Assembly (NCBI GenBank): GCA_965240325.2
Contig: OZ251248.1
Coordinates: 310,001-374,000, forward strand
DNA: 64,000 nucleotides
Reading direction: 5' to 3'
Source of the DNA: Rebecca billardiae RCC1528
Lineage: Eukaryota; Haptophyta
Shown here in pieces: positions 1-11,188 of this stretch. The notes below the pieces were generated by a model. The model did not search any database, was not told the DNA's origin, and was given only the letters and a program-made list of their open reading frames with translations. Made by a program: the position numbers and the translations under genes. Position 1 is the first letter of the stretch, and the number at the start of each line of letters is the position of its first letter.

Positions 1-198
1 TTTTCAGGTCTCGCGGGTGCGGATGTGCGTCAATCGATGAGCTGGTCTCGCAATCCCAAAATTGAGCCGCAACGAGATAGAAGGCAGGGCGGAGCCCCCG
101 GTGGCGGCTCGGCAGGCGAGGGCCGACCAAATCTTGACCTTTTGCCCTCGGCGGCAGGCGGGCAGCGGCAAGGCGGCCGAGCGCCGTTGGCGGGGCGC

Positions 199-1490
199 GC
201 CCGGGGCACGCCGCACGGCGCTGCGGGCGCGGATGTGCTCGCGGAGCCGGCTTGCGTGGACAGGCTGTCGCGGGAGAGTATCTGGCGCCCTCCTGCGCCG
301 CGCGTCTCGCGCCACGCCTCTTTTCGCCGCGGCTCAGGGCAGCGCGCACGCGCGCGCCGCCTCGAGGCCCGAGCACTGCCGCGCCGCAGCCAACCGCGCG
401 CGCGCCGTGCGCGGCGTGGTCGGGAAGGAACGGGGGGTGCTGCCGGGCGAGATGACGACATCATGTGCGCACGCCATGCCGCCCCGCGGCGCCGCGAAAG
501 GGCACGATAACGGATCCGCACAGCTGTTGACGAGTGCTGCTTTCTTGTCGTGCCTGAAGCCAGACCTGAGCTCGAAGAAGATGATGAAAGTGCATCCGCG
601 CGAGGAAAGCGTCGCACCCAGCACTTCTACATGACCACGCAGTGATGAACATTCATGTAAGAGTTTCCCGCGTGCCCGTCTGGCACTGTTCTGTGTCTCA
701 ATGATCGTCCCGACAAGGCGGTCACGACCGCGAGGCCGCGTGCACACCATTTGTGACAACTCGAAGAGGCGTGCAAACGGACCGGCGACACGCTCGGCAA
801 GGCGTGGCGGGGCGGCATGGCGTGCGCACATGATATCGCCATCTCGCCCGGCAGCCGCGCCCGTTCCTTCCCGACCACGCCGCGCACGGCGCGCGCGCGG
901 TCGGCTGCAGCGCAGGCAAGGCTGGCCTTGAGGCGGCGCGCGCGCGTGCGCGCTGCCCTGAGCCGAGGCGAAAGAGGCGTGGCGCAAGTCGCGCGGCGCA
1001 GGAGGGCGGCAGATACTCTCCCGCAACAGCCCGTCCACGCACGCCGGCTCCGCAAGCACATCCGCGCCCGCAGCGCCCTGGCCCGGGCGCGCCCCCCAGC
1101 GGTCACGACCGCGAGGCCGTGCGGCACACCTGACACCATTTGTGACAACTGGAAGAGGCGTGCAAACGGACCGGCGACACGCTCGGCAAGGCGTGGCGCG
1201 GCGGCATGGCGTGCGCACATGATGTCGCCATCTCGCCCGGCAGCACCCCCCGTTCCTTCCCGACCACGCCGCGCACGGCGCGCGCGCGACCGGCTGCGGC
1301 GCAGGCAAGGCTGGCCTTCGGAGGCGGCGCGCGCGTGTGCGCTGCCCTGAGCCGAGGCGAAAGAGGCGTGGCGCAAGTCGCACGGCGCAGGAGGGCGGCA
1401 GATACTCTCCCGCAACAGCCCGTCCACGCACGCCGGCTCCGCGAGCACATCCGCGCCCGCAGTGCCCTGGCCCGGGCGCGCCCCCCAGCC
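199..1490. repeat. Tandem ~381-bp repeat with an inverted partial copy
   Basis: Two head-to-tail units begin at 721 and 1102, each opening with GTCACGACCGCGAGGCCG and continuing through a shared ATTTGTGACAACT block. A third, partial copy lies in inverted orientation at about 199-487, matching roughly 800-1098 reversed. Units differ by scattered substitutions and small indels. All frames through the block are open by composition only, show no conserved domain and appear equally on both strands, so I treat it as non-coding repeat DNA. The left window edge (1-198) is similarly GC-rich and has no recognisable gene. Confidence 0.75.
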
Positions 1491-1994
1491 GGGGCCAGCG
1501 GCATCGCACTCGTGCCCGGCCGCAGCCGCAGGGGGCGGGTCAGAATCGGTGCTCCGCACCCGCGGCGGAGGGCTCCCGCCTCCAGGTTGCACACGAAGAA
1601 CTCATTTCCAGCGCATCGATTTCGTGAGCGGACTATCGCTGACGAGGCTGATTACTGCGTTCCACGGCTTTGCCGCGCTCGGGATTTGGCTTCTCCAATG
1701 GATGGATCTAGTTTCGTCATTTTCAATTGGAAAGCTCGATTAGATCGTTCAAGTGGTCTGATAGACGAAGCGGAAGACTAAATCTGCGTTGCTATGCCGC
1801 GGCCTCGCGCTCTGAATAGGGCGAAACCGCGGATTCCCAGTGCACGGGGAACGACCTGGTAGGCCGAGAGACCGCGCGCTATGAGTGACTAGCTATCTGA
1901 CTCTGAGTATATGAGTTATATTAATAATGAATAATATGCTGATATGACTAAATATATGTGCGCTGACGATATCGGACGATATATATACTAGGTG

Positions 1995-2036
<42 letters not shown>

Positions 2037-2909
2037 GCGTACAGTCTATAAGCGCGCAATCAGTCACTGTTAATCAGCTTCGACCAGTATCGTCACGACA
2101 GACGTGAGACGAATCAGGAGACTAGCTGCACCCTCTTGCCTGTGTCTTTAAATCATAGAATTAGTCCGTCCGATCATCAGCAGATATGCGCGCGAAAAGT
2201 CGCCTGGTCGAAATTCGAATATAAGCATGCACTGCTCATGCTGTGACTGCCGTCAGCAGCCAGTCAACCGTCAGCAAATTAGCCGCAAATAATTCGTCTT
2301 AGTAGTCGGTTATTCCGCCTCGGATATGAGCCACTGTCATCAGCAGTTAGACAGCTTCAACACGTTGTGATGATGTGGTCTGATGCTGATGGCTGTGTCA
2401 GATGACGATCGATTGTCTCGTCGGCTGCCAAGCATCAGGGCTGTTCGAGATGATGTCATCACTCATCAGCTGAACTGCACTAGTATACAGCATGCAGTAT
2501 ATTCATCAGTGCCCGCTGGAATCACAATAATTGGAAATGCTGACGATATGATGAAGCAGGCACCCTGCGCGACTGGTACCGTTGATATAAACTAATGGCA
2601 GGCCATCCCTGCCAGTCTGTCAGCTGAGCAACTGCAAGGGGCTTCCTGTGAAATAATACCGCATCCACTTTAACATGTCGTATACGTCATCACTGTAAGC
2701 AGCACTAAGCTCGTTTCACTGCTGTAATACGACGATACAAAACTCAACTGTCGTAGTATTGTAACGGGCTCCGGGTGACCAGACCGACGTATTGCTTCTG
2801 TATTGCCTGCAGGCCCCGCATAATCGCGTAGTCATCATCACTCATCAGCCGGTGCAGACGACGGCCGGATCGACCGGGACTTATTTATTGCTGACGAATA
2901 ACGATCACG
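1491..2909. other. AT-richer intergenic stretch
   Basis: Base composition drops sharply after about 1600. No credible coding frame, tRNA or conserved motif was found. The segment contains a (TA)n run and many short near-palindromes. It should hold the promoter of the glycosyltransferase gene that starts at 2910, but no specific element can be named. Confidence 0.6.
1999..2032. repeat. (TA)17 microsatellite
   Basis: An uninterrupted TA dinucleotide run, 34 bases long, sits in the AT-rich intergenic region. It is not a telomere repeat. Confidence 0.95.
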
Positions 2910-5399
2910 ATGGCGGCGGCGGCTTCTGCTCGGCCCAATGGTAGCGCCCTCCCGACGACGATGCGCCGCGACAGGCTCAGATGGGCCATCGCCGCGATGG
3001 TGGCAGGTCTCGGCGCGATCGGCGGGAGCACTCCTTCCGCGCCTGCTCCATCCTACCACGGGCGCGTGCGTTGCCGCTCGGCCGCCGACGCGGACTCGCG
3101 CGACCCAGCCGCCTCGTCAGCGCGAGCGGCTCTCTCCGACGTGGACCCGACGACGGGTCTGCTACGCAAGTGGCCCGTGCGCGACACCGATCTTGCCGCG
3201 GTGGTGATCATCGCGGACAGCGACGCGAGCGTGCACGCCGTCGAGCTCGTCGAGCACTACATCGAGGAGGGCTTCGATCGCGTCTTCTTCCTTGCCAACG
3301 ACGCGGTCGACGAGAAGGGCGTCTGGCTGCGCGAGGCGCTGTCAGGGATCGACGCGCGGATGTGGGAGGTCACGCCGTTCCGCGACACCTGCCGTCGGTC
3401 CGACGAAGGCCACTTCGGCCACGCCCACGGCAACCGCCCCAAGCTGAAGCGAGGCGAGCGGCTCGAGTGGACGAAGTGGAACGATGCGCAGGAGGTGGCG
3501 AACACATGCGTGCTCCGCCGGCTGCAGGCGGAGGGCCGGTGGGGCTGGGTGGCGCACATGGACACGGACGAGTTCCTGCACTCGCGCGCGTGCCCTGGCC
3601 GCTCGGTCGTCTCGCTGCTGCGCGAGGAGCTCAGCTACTGCAGCGCCGTCTTCGCCCCGTGGCTCTTCTACTCGTTTGGCGAGCAGGCTGATGAGCCATG
3701 CGGTCGGCAGCGCGTGACACTGGACTGGCGCTCGCGCATCGACCCGCAACTCATCACGAAGAAGGATGTCACGGACGACGATGGCTACATGCCCAAGTTC
3801 GAGGGGTTCAACAACTACGGCAAGTACATCACCCGAGTCAACCTCACTTCCATGCTCGGCGTGCACAGCCCAACGTTCCTTCCTCACGCCGACGTGCTCC
3901 GCTGCATGTCCTCCTCCACCTCCATCAAGGGGCAAGAGCACAGCAGAGGAAAGCCGCCGGATGCCTTCCGAGACGGCGAGCGCATGGTGTCTCGGCGCGG
4001 CGCGCCGGCTGGTGGGAGCACGAACGGGAACGCATCGTATGTCGTTGTCATGCAGGGCTCTGCCAAAGCTTGGAAGAGGCTCTACACTCTCAGGAATGAG
4101 AGGGAGGTGCAAGCCCTCCCGTTGGCGATCTCACACTACCGCATCAGCAGCTTCGCACGCTGGCGCACCAAGCGCTCGAACGAATACCCGCTCGCCAGCC
4201 GGTACTTTGCCAAGTACCAGCCGTCTGACCCGACGCTGCGCGCACACGACGAGTCTGCAGAGCTGGCACGTGCCAACAGGCTCGAGGTGCGGGACAGCTT
4301 CATGCGTGACAAGCGCAGCCCGCTCGCGAGCCGGCGGCATCCACCCATGGCCGTGCGCGGCGCCGGCGCGCGCGCGGCACTGCTGATCGTGAACGCGACT
4401 GAGGCAGCCGACATCGTCATCGGCGTGGACTGCTCTCAGCCACCTCCAGAGCACTGTGCGGACGCCTTCGACGGCAGTGCCGCGTCGCCGAGCGTGCGGC
4501 CAAACCCGAGTGGACCCGTCGACTTTAGCCCATCGGCGGAGCAGAGGGGCTCGCTGCTCCGACTCGTCGTTGCGTCGACTGGTGTGGACCAGGCCTCTAC
4601 TGCGAGGGCCGTCGGCAGTGTGCTGTGCGCACGCGGCATGCGGACGGTCGGTCCTGGCGTGGCTGCGTGCCACGTGAGCAGAAGCACGCACGAGGTCCAC
4701 AAGCACTTCCTCCACTCGTGGGCCGCGCTCGTGGACCTGGTTGCAGGCTCGCCCTCTGCGGAGCCAGCGGCGGTGCGGAGTGCCATGCGGACCATCCGAA
4801 GTGCCCTGCTGGCGGTGACGCGCTCGGGCATCCACGCCATCGTGGGCGCGCCCTACGGCCAGCTGATGCTTGAGCTTGCGAGGCTTGCCCCTCGGGCCGT
4901 GCTGGTGCACGTTGCACAGCGGCCCGAGCGCTGGGCAGCGCAGCAGCTGTGGATGAGGTTTCGCCCCCGCTCCAAGTTGCCTTACGAGACAGCAGTCCAC
5001 TGCTCGCCCGCACCCCTGTCGCCACTGGCGCTAATTGTGAACGAGCAGGAGTCCGAGCTGTATCCTCAGCAGGTGTGCACCGCGTTCCACCGCTTCGCAA
5101 GCCGCCATACCCACGCAGCAGCGAGGCTGGAGTACACAGCACACAACGCTGTGATGCGAGCGGCACTGCTCGCCATGCGCGCCGGAAACAACCTTCGAGC
5201 AGGAATGTACATTTCCGCATGTGCCACCGGCGCCAAGCTGGCTGCCACAGCAGAGCCCAGCGCCACCTGGACTCAGTCGAAGGGGGAGAAGGTGCCCTTT
5301 GCCAGCATCAAGCTGCCGCGGCTGCGCTGGGAACGGGTGCTGGCTGTGATCGCGAGCGCAGTGAGCTCTCCCAGCTTCATGTGTGCTAATGCTGCATGA
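2910..5399 (+). CDS. GT92-type glycosyltransferase, copy A, with a possible C-terminal sulfotransferase-like half
   Basis: A single-exon gene of 829 codons. A hydrophobic segment at residues ~20-42 suggests a type II Golgi membrane anchor. Residues ~65-470 resemble family GT92 (DUF23): a VVIIADSDAS-type opening strand, a DxD motif MDTDEF with D218 and D220, and the later SHYRISSFARW block. This family transfers galactose or related sugars in the secretory pathway. The C-terminal half (~545-720) contains a segment around residue 670, VLVHVAQRPERWAAQQL, that resembles the RDPxxW region of sulfotransferases. That resemblance is weak and is my inference. The start is the ATG kept in both copies; only a few upstream bases are shared. 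The tail-to-tail partner is at 11189-13726. Sugar and acceptor specificity cannot be told from sequence. Confidence 0.8.
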   Translation: MAAAASARPNGSALPTTMRRDRLRWAIAAMVAGLGAIGGSTPSAPAPSYHGRVRCRSAADADSRDPAASSARAALSDVDPTTGLLRKWPVRDTDLAAVVIIADSDASVHAVELVEHYIEEGFDRVFFLANDAVDEKGVWLREALSGIDARMWEVTPFRDTCRRSDEGHFGHAHGNRPKLKRGERLEWTKWNDAQEVANTCVLRRLQAEGRWGWVAHMDTDEFLHSRACPGRSVVSLLREELSYCSAVFAPWLFYSFGEQADEPCGRQRVTLDWRSRIDPQLITKKDVTDDDGYMPKFEGFNNYGKYITRVNLTSMLGVHSPTFLPHADVLRCMSSSTSIKGQEHSRGKPPDAFRDGERMVSRRGAPAGGSTNGNASYVVVMQGSAKAWKRLYTLRNEREVQALPLAISHYRISSFARWRTKRSNEYPLASRYFAKYQPSDPTLRAHDESAELARANRLEVRDSFMRDKRSPLASRRHPPMAVRGAGARAALLIVNATEAADIVIGVDCSQPPPEHCADAFDGSAASPSVRPNPSGPVDFSPSAEQRGSLLRLVVASTGVDQASTARAVGSVLCARGMRTVGPGVAACHVSRSTHEVHKHFLHSWAALVDLVAGSPSAEPAAVRSAMRTIRSALLAVTRSGIHAIVGAPYGQLMLELARLAPRAVLVHVAQRPERWAAQQLWMRFRPRSKLPYETAVHCSPAPLSPLALIVNEQESELYPQQVCTAFHRFASRHTHAAARLEYTAHNAVMRAALLAMRAGNNLRAGMYISACATGAKLAATAEPSATWTQSKGEKVPFASIKLPRLRWERVLAVIASAVSSPSFMCANAA

Positions 5400-5559
5400 C
5401 GACTCAGACTCGTCCGACGGTGGACATGCGATTGTGTAGTATCATCATCAGTCAGCGCACTACGCTGCGCGCTGACTGACGATACATGCTGATGTCGTCG
5501 TCTATATCGTTTTAGGAGGCAGCATGCTGCATTAGCATACGCACACATGATTATTATTG
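5400..5559. other. Palindromic junction between copy A and the decayed fragment
   Basis: Downstream of the copy A stop codon the sequence folds back on itself. CAGTCAGCGC at about 5450 pairs with GCGCGCTGACTG near 5470. The 3'-end sequence of the gene reappears in reverse orientation shortly afterwards, near 5540-5580. A matching, shorter version lies at 11100-11188 beyond copy B. It looks like the centre of an old tail-to-tail inverted duplication. Confidence 0.55.
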
Positions 5560-6220
5560 CTGACAGCATGAAGCTGGTCGAAATCACTGCGCTCGCGAGC
5601 GCAGCCAGCGCCCCGGTTCCCAGCGCAGCGGCGGCAGTTTGACACTGGCGATGGGCACTAGCTACCTTCTCCCCCTTCGATCCGTGATGCTGAGTCCAGA
5701 ATCGGCGAGCTAGGCTCCTAGGTGGTACTGGTAGCCAGCTCGGCGCCGTTGGCACACGCGGAAATGTACATTCCTGCTCGAAGGTTGTTCCCGCCGCGCG
5801 CATGCCGAGCAGTGCCGCGCGCATCGCAGCATTGTGTCGTCGTGCTGTGTACTCCCGGCTGCTCGCTGCTGCTTTTTGTTTTGCGTAGTGGCCGTATGGC
5901 GCCTATGGCGGCGTGCAAAGTGGTGAAACGCGGTGCACACCCGTGCTGCGGGTACAGCTGCTCGGACTCCTAGTGCTCGTTATATAGTATTCACAAGCAG
6001 CGCGCGAGTCAGAGTGGGCGACATCAGGCTGGGTGCAGGGGGTGGCGGGCGAGCAGTGGACGGCGGTCGGCGCACGTACGACGACTATATATATACACGG
6101 TCACTGAGCAGCCAGCAGGGCCGATTCAAGCTGGCGCACCAGCAGCTGCTGCGCTGCCCAGCGGCTCGGGCCGCGCTGTGCGACGTGACACCAGCAGCAC
6201 GGCCCCTGCCGGCCCGAGCC
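5560..6220 (-). pseudogene. Decayed 3' fragment of the GT92 gene
   Basis: On the minus strand this region matches the last ~190 codons of copy B (about 11200-11710), from the GTTCCCAGCGCAGC-like end back to a CACGGCCC block. It carries stop codons and many small insertions and deletions, for example extra GCT- and TATA-containing pieces near 5970-6110, so no long frame survives. Homology ends near 6217, just before the terminal repeat of the element at 6230. It is in the same orientation as copy B, so fragment and copy B form imperfect direct repeats on the two sides of the composite element. I see no sign that it is expressed. Confidence 0.75.
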
Positions 6221-6229
6221 GCTGATGAC

Positions 6230-8272
6230 ACAGTGAACAAAAACGGGATTATCGTTACCGTAACCCGTCCGACACGAGCCGATTTTCGGGGAATTTCTCG
6301 CGCGGGCCGCACGAGCGCACAGACGACGCTACGGTGGTCGCGCAGGCGCCTGGCGAGTGCCCCGGGCATGGGACTGCAACATCCCACCCAGCCTCCCCAT
6401 CCCTCCGCCCCTCTCTGCCTCGCCGGGTTGCACGCGGCTGGCCGGTCACGTAGCTCGTGGTGAGCCATTCGTGAGCGTGGAGCCCTGCTGCTCAGTGCGG
6501 CGATGCAGCGAGGCGAAGCGGCGCGTAAGATGGCGCATCTTACTCCGAATGCAGTCTGCTACCAGCACAGCCGCCCTCGCCGGAGTGCCTGGTCGTCACC
6601 TTCGTCGTGTGCACGTGTCGCGCGCTGCCCATCAACGAGCGATCGTAAGCCTTCTCCGGAGCCATTCAAACACGCTCGTCCTCGACGATGCGTGCGCGAG
6701 GCACCGCGCGAGCGCGGGAGCGGCCCTTCCTAGCGTAGACCTGCACGGCCATCCACCTCGCCACAGCCTGCCATGTCACACTCCTCCCCACACACACTGC
6801 TCGCGTGCCGCGTGCCGGCCGGTCGACTAGCCAGACAGAAGGGTGCACAGATATTTTCGACTGCGAGGAGACGGCGGCGAGCACAGGCGCGCAGCGCCGT
6901 CCCGCGCTTCATTGGGATGTTCTAGACCAGTCGCGCGCCCGCGGCACCGCACCCGCCCTCTCCGCGTCGCGTGCCACTCCACACCGCGCGCGTGGCTCTC
7001 GACGTGTACGTCGAGGACATCTTGCGGCCGATTCGTACCCGCATGTATTCAACAAATACGACAAATCGCCGAGCTGAACGCACCTCGTCGCGCGATGGCA
7101 TGGTCGCGCTGTTGGACGTCGCTCGCCGCAGGAAAATCGGTACGCGACGAGAGCACGGCGCACGCGCACGGCGCGGCGTGGGAGGCGGGGCGGTGGTGTC
7201 CTCGAGCCATCCCGCCCACGCCGCGGTGCGCCAGCCGCCACCTCGCCGCGCCGTGGCCCATGCCGCGCGGCAGGTGTCGACCAGACCGACCTTGCCGCCC
7301 AAAAGAGGGCCGCACCGGAAATTCTGTATTTGTTGAATACGGACTTACCCATGTGCCCGCGGTGCGGCGGCGCCCGCGGCGGCGGCATGGCGCGGCGGCG
7401 GCGGCGCGGGCAGCCTGACGGGCCAGATAAGGCGCGCCAGGTCGGGGCGATCGTGATGGGATGGTTCCATACGCATCAGTGCGTGCTCCTGTGCATCTCA
7501 AGAGCGCGCTGGGCGCCCTCTCTCGCGCCTATGCCCATCCCACGCGGTCTGAGAAGCCTCCCGGTTTGGCCATTGTCGTGCCGTGCTCGGTCGTGGCTGC
7601 CCGGCGGGTCGGAGAGGTCGAGGCGAGCCGGGTCGTTCGCGACGGACGATGCCTATGGGTCATGGCGAGTGCCAGCACGCAGCTCGGGCGCGCGCCCGGC
7701 GCCTCCTCGCCGCGCTACATCCACACCAAGATCTGGCCCAAAACCAGGCTTCAAGAGCGAAACTCAGTCTGGGAGCTCCTCAGGCCGCTGTGTGCGGTTT
7801 GAAGGCGCGCAAACTTGTGGAGCGGGTGCCCACATGGGTTGAGCACAATGCGACGTTGCGTTTTTCCGCGACACACCACTTCCTCGCCTCTCCGCGCGCG
7901 TGCCGTGCGGCTCCCGTGAACTCATCTTAACAGGTCACGTGTGGCCGCCCGTGGGGCGAGGGTGGGCGAGGAGGGGCGGGCGAGGGTGACGCCGCCCCGA
8001 GGAACCGCCTTGGCAAGCCGGCCGACGCCTCGCAGCCCCCCTCGCGGCAGTCATGCGCGCACGCCCGCCGCTCGGAGCGCGCCATCGATTCGAATGGGCG
8101 TGCGCACGACCGACCATGCTCAAACGGCTTCCGGCCCGATCTTTCTCCACTGTGCGCGGCGCGAAGTGCCGCGAACGGGGCATGAAAAAAATTCCAGCGC
8201 ATCCCCACTGGGCGGAAGTGCGGACGGGTTACGGACTTACGGTAACGCCGAAAATCGCGATTTCTTTACTGT
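6230..8272 (+). mobile_element. 2.04-kb terminal-inverted-repeat element, left copy
   Basis: The left end reads ACAGTGAACAAAAACGGG and continues to GTTACCGTAACCCGTCC. The right end, read on the other strand, starts ACAGTAAAGAAATCG and reaches the same GTTACCGTAA...CCCGTCC block, giving imperfect terminal inverted repeats of about 40-50 bp. The interior is GC-rich and shows no transposase motif. Its frames look like composition artefacts, so it is probably non-autonomous. No convincing target-site duplication was found. The start CAGTG is compatible with hAT-like ends, but the superfamily is undecided. An inverted, nearly identical copy lies at 9065-11097. Confidence 0.75.
7045..7340. repeat. 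Nested 296-bp inverted-repeat segment inside the element
   Basis: The 15-mer GTATTCAACAAATAC (7045-7059) and its exact reverse complement (7326-7340) bracket a GC-rich interior. The same arrangement is present in the other element copy at 9986-10000 and 10267-10281. It may be a small MITE that inserted before the larger element was duplicated, or a structural feature of the element itself. Confidence 0.7.
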
Positions 8273-9064
8273 GGAGTGATACAGTCCCCTCAACAATTGG
8301 TTACCCTTGTGTTTAGCTGTCTATACCAGCTCAGTCACTGTTTGAGGCCCACTGCTGCATGCTATCTGTTACTGCACCTATAGCCCTCACAGACCAGGTG
8401 GGTATGAGCTGGGCGGGTGTGTGGGCTGAGTCAGTCAGATAAATTGAATGCAGGTGCACAACCGGCTGACGGGTGCTGCGCGGGGGTGCTGGACCACCAC
8501 GAGGGCAGGCTGGGATGGAAATTCACCCCCTGAGCAGGCTATGGGCTGGCTGGCTGGGAGTGTAGCAGCTGTATAGTGGGCCCTGGCGCTGCAGCTGGAT
8601 GGCCTTTGATACTGCCTAGCAGCCAGCCTAGCAGCACAGCCTGGCGTGAGCAGTGCGGTTTCAGTGCGCAGGCCACGTCTCTGCGGGTGGTGGTCGGGGA
8701 ATGGCCACCACAGTGCACCAGATGCACCTAGCCTGCCAGCGGCCCACCTGCTGATTGGGTATGCCCTGTAGCACAGCACACGAGGCTCCGCCGAAAATCA
8801 GGGGCGCGCTGTGCTACAGGCTGGGCTGAAAGGGGTGTGGGAGCCAGTCGAGAGCCTGTCGGCCACTGTCACGTCCGAGCTGGCCGGCTTCACGTGCTGC
8901 CCAGAGGAGTCCTCCAATTGTCACTCACCCGGCTGAAGTCATGATGGGTGGGTGCAGCTCGACCGAATGGAGAGTGCTGGGGCCGCAGGTGCCCGTCATG
9001 CAAGCCTAGGCGGCCAGGAGAAGGTGTGATGTGCAGGTGTGCTCTCCATAGGGTAATTTAATAC
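8273..9064. other. Unique spacer between the inverted element copies
   Basis: About 790 bases of moderate GC with no counterpart elsewhere in the window and no convincing gene. One short flank near 8277-8298 (GATACAGTCCCCTCAACAAT) matches, in reverse orientation, the flank just outside the right copy at about 11103-11123. That suggests local rearrangement around the insertions. Confidence 0.6.
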
Positions 9065-11097
9065 ACAGTAAAGAAATCGATTTTCGGCGTTACCGTAACC
9101 CGTCCGCACTTCCGCCCAGTGGGGATGCGCTGGAATTTTTTTCATGCCCCGTTCGCGGCACTTCGCGCCGCGCACAGTGGAGAAAGATCGGGCCGGAAGC
9201 CGTTTGAGCATGGTCGGTCGTGCGCACGCCCATTCGAATCGATGGCGCGCTCCGAGCGGCGGGCGTGCGCGTATGACTGCCGCGAGGGGGGCTGCGAGGC
9301 GTCGGCCGGCTTGCCAAGGCGGTTCCCTGGGGCGGCGTCACCCTCCCCCGCCCCTCCTCGCCCACCCTCGCTCCACGGGCGGCCACACGTGACCTGTTGA
9401 GATGAGTTCACGGGGGCCGCGCGGCACGCGCGCGGAGAGGCGAGGAAGTGGTGTTTCGCGGAAAAACGTTCTGTAGCATTGTGCCCAACCCATGTGGGCA
9501 CCCGCTCCACAAGTTTGTACGCCGCCAAACCGCACACAGCGGCCTGAGCAGCTCCCAGACTGACTTTCGCTCTTGAAGCCTGTTTTGGGGCCAGATCTTG
9601 GTGTGGATGTAGCGCGGCGAGGAGGCGCCGGGCGCGCGCCCGAGCTGCGTGCTGCCACTCGCCATAACCCATAGACATCGTCCGTCGCGAACGACCCGGC
9701 TCGCCTCGACCTCTCCGACCCGCCGGGCAGCCACGACCGAGCGCGCAGCCAACGGTGTCCAAACAGAGGCTTCTCAGACCGCGTGGGATGGGCATAGGCG
9801 CGAGAGAGGGCGCCCAGCGCGCTCTTGAGATGCACAGGAGCACGCACTGATGCGCATGGAACCATCCCATCACGATCGCCCCGACCTGGCGCGCCCTATC
9901 TGGCCCGTCAGGCTGCCCGCGCCGCCGCCGCCGGGCCGCGCCGCCGCCACAGGCGCCGCCGCACCGCGGGCACATGGGTAAGTCCGTATTCAACAAATAC
10001 AGAATTTCCGGTGCGGCCCTCTTTTGGGCGGCAAGGTCGGTCTGGTCGACACCTGCCGCGCGGCATGGGCCACGGCGCGGCGAGGTGGCGGCTGGCGCAC
10101 CGCGGCGTGGGCGGGATGGCTCGAGGACACCACCGCCCCGCCTCCCACGCCGCGCCGTGCGCGTGCGCCGTGCTCTCGTCGCGTACCGAATTTCCTGCGG
10201 CGAGCGGCGTCCAACAGCGCGACCATGCCATCGCGCGACGAGGTGCGTTCAGCTCGGCGATTTGTCGTATTTGTTGAATACATGCGGGTACGAATCGGCC
10301 GCAAGATGGCCTCGACGTACACGTCGAGAGCCACGCGCGCGGTGTGGAGTGGCACGCGACGCGGAGAGGGCGGGTGCGGTGCCGCGGGCGCGCGACTGGT
10401 CTAGAACATCCCAATGAAGCGCGGGACGGCGCTGCGCGCCTGTGCTCGCCGCCGTCTCCTCGCAGTCGAAAATATCTGTGCACCCTTCTGTCTGGCTAGT
10501 CGACCGGCCGGCACGCGGCACGCGAGCAGTGTGTGTGGGGAGGAATGTGACATGGCAGGCTGTGGCGAGGTGGATGGCCGTGCAGGTCTACGCTAGGAAG
10601 GGCCGCTCCCGCGCTCGCGTGGTGCCTCGCGCACGCCTCGTCGAGGACGAGCGTGTTTGAATGGCTCCGGAGAAGGCTTACGATCGCTCGTTGATGGGCA
10701 GCGCGCGACACGTGCACACGACGAAGGTGACGACCAGGCACTCCGGCGAGGGCGGCTGTGCTGGTAGCAGACTGCATTCGGAGTAAGATGCGCCATCTTA
10801 CGCGCCGCTTCGCCTCGCTGCATCGCCGCACTGAACAGCAGGGCTCCACGCGGCACGAATGGCTCACCACGAGCTACGTGACCGGCCAGCCGCGTGCAAC
10901 CCGGCGAGGCAGAGAGGGGCGGAGGGATGGGGAGGCTGGGTGGGATGTTGCAGTCCCATGCCCGGGGCACTCGCCAGGCGCCTGCGCGACCACCGTAGCG
11001 CCGTCTGTGCGCTCGTGCGGCCCGCGCGAGAAATTCCCCGAAAATCGGCTCGTGTCGGACGGGTTACGGTAACGATAATCCCGTTTTTGTTCACTGT
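9065..11097 (-). mobile_element. 2.03-kb terminal-inverted-repeat element, right (inverted) copy
   Basis: This is the reverse complement of 6230-8272 with scattered substitutions and a few indels. Ends are ACAGTAAAGAAATCG on the left and CCCGTTTTTGTTCACTGT on the right. It has the same nested 15-mer pair at 9986-10000 and 10267-10281. There is no recognisable transposase. Together with the left copy it makes a 4.9-kb composite (6230-11097) sitting immediately 3' of gene copy B. Confidence 0.75.
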
Positions 11098-11188
11098 GTA
11101 TTTATTGTTGAGAGGACTGTATGATGTCTAGCGCACGCTGCGCGCTGCCTGATGATACATGCCTACGCCGTCGGGCGACGAGTCTGAG

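Noticed and set aside
1999-2032. TA run considered as a telomere or centromere signal
   Set aside because: A simple dinucleotide microsatellite; no TTAGGG-type repeat and no larger array.
6357-7418. Overlapping frames of 120-190 codons inside the TIR element
   Set aside because: Every frame on both strands is open to a similar degree, the two element copies carry frame-altering differences, and no transposase motif is visible.
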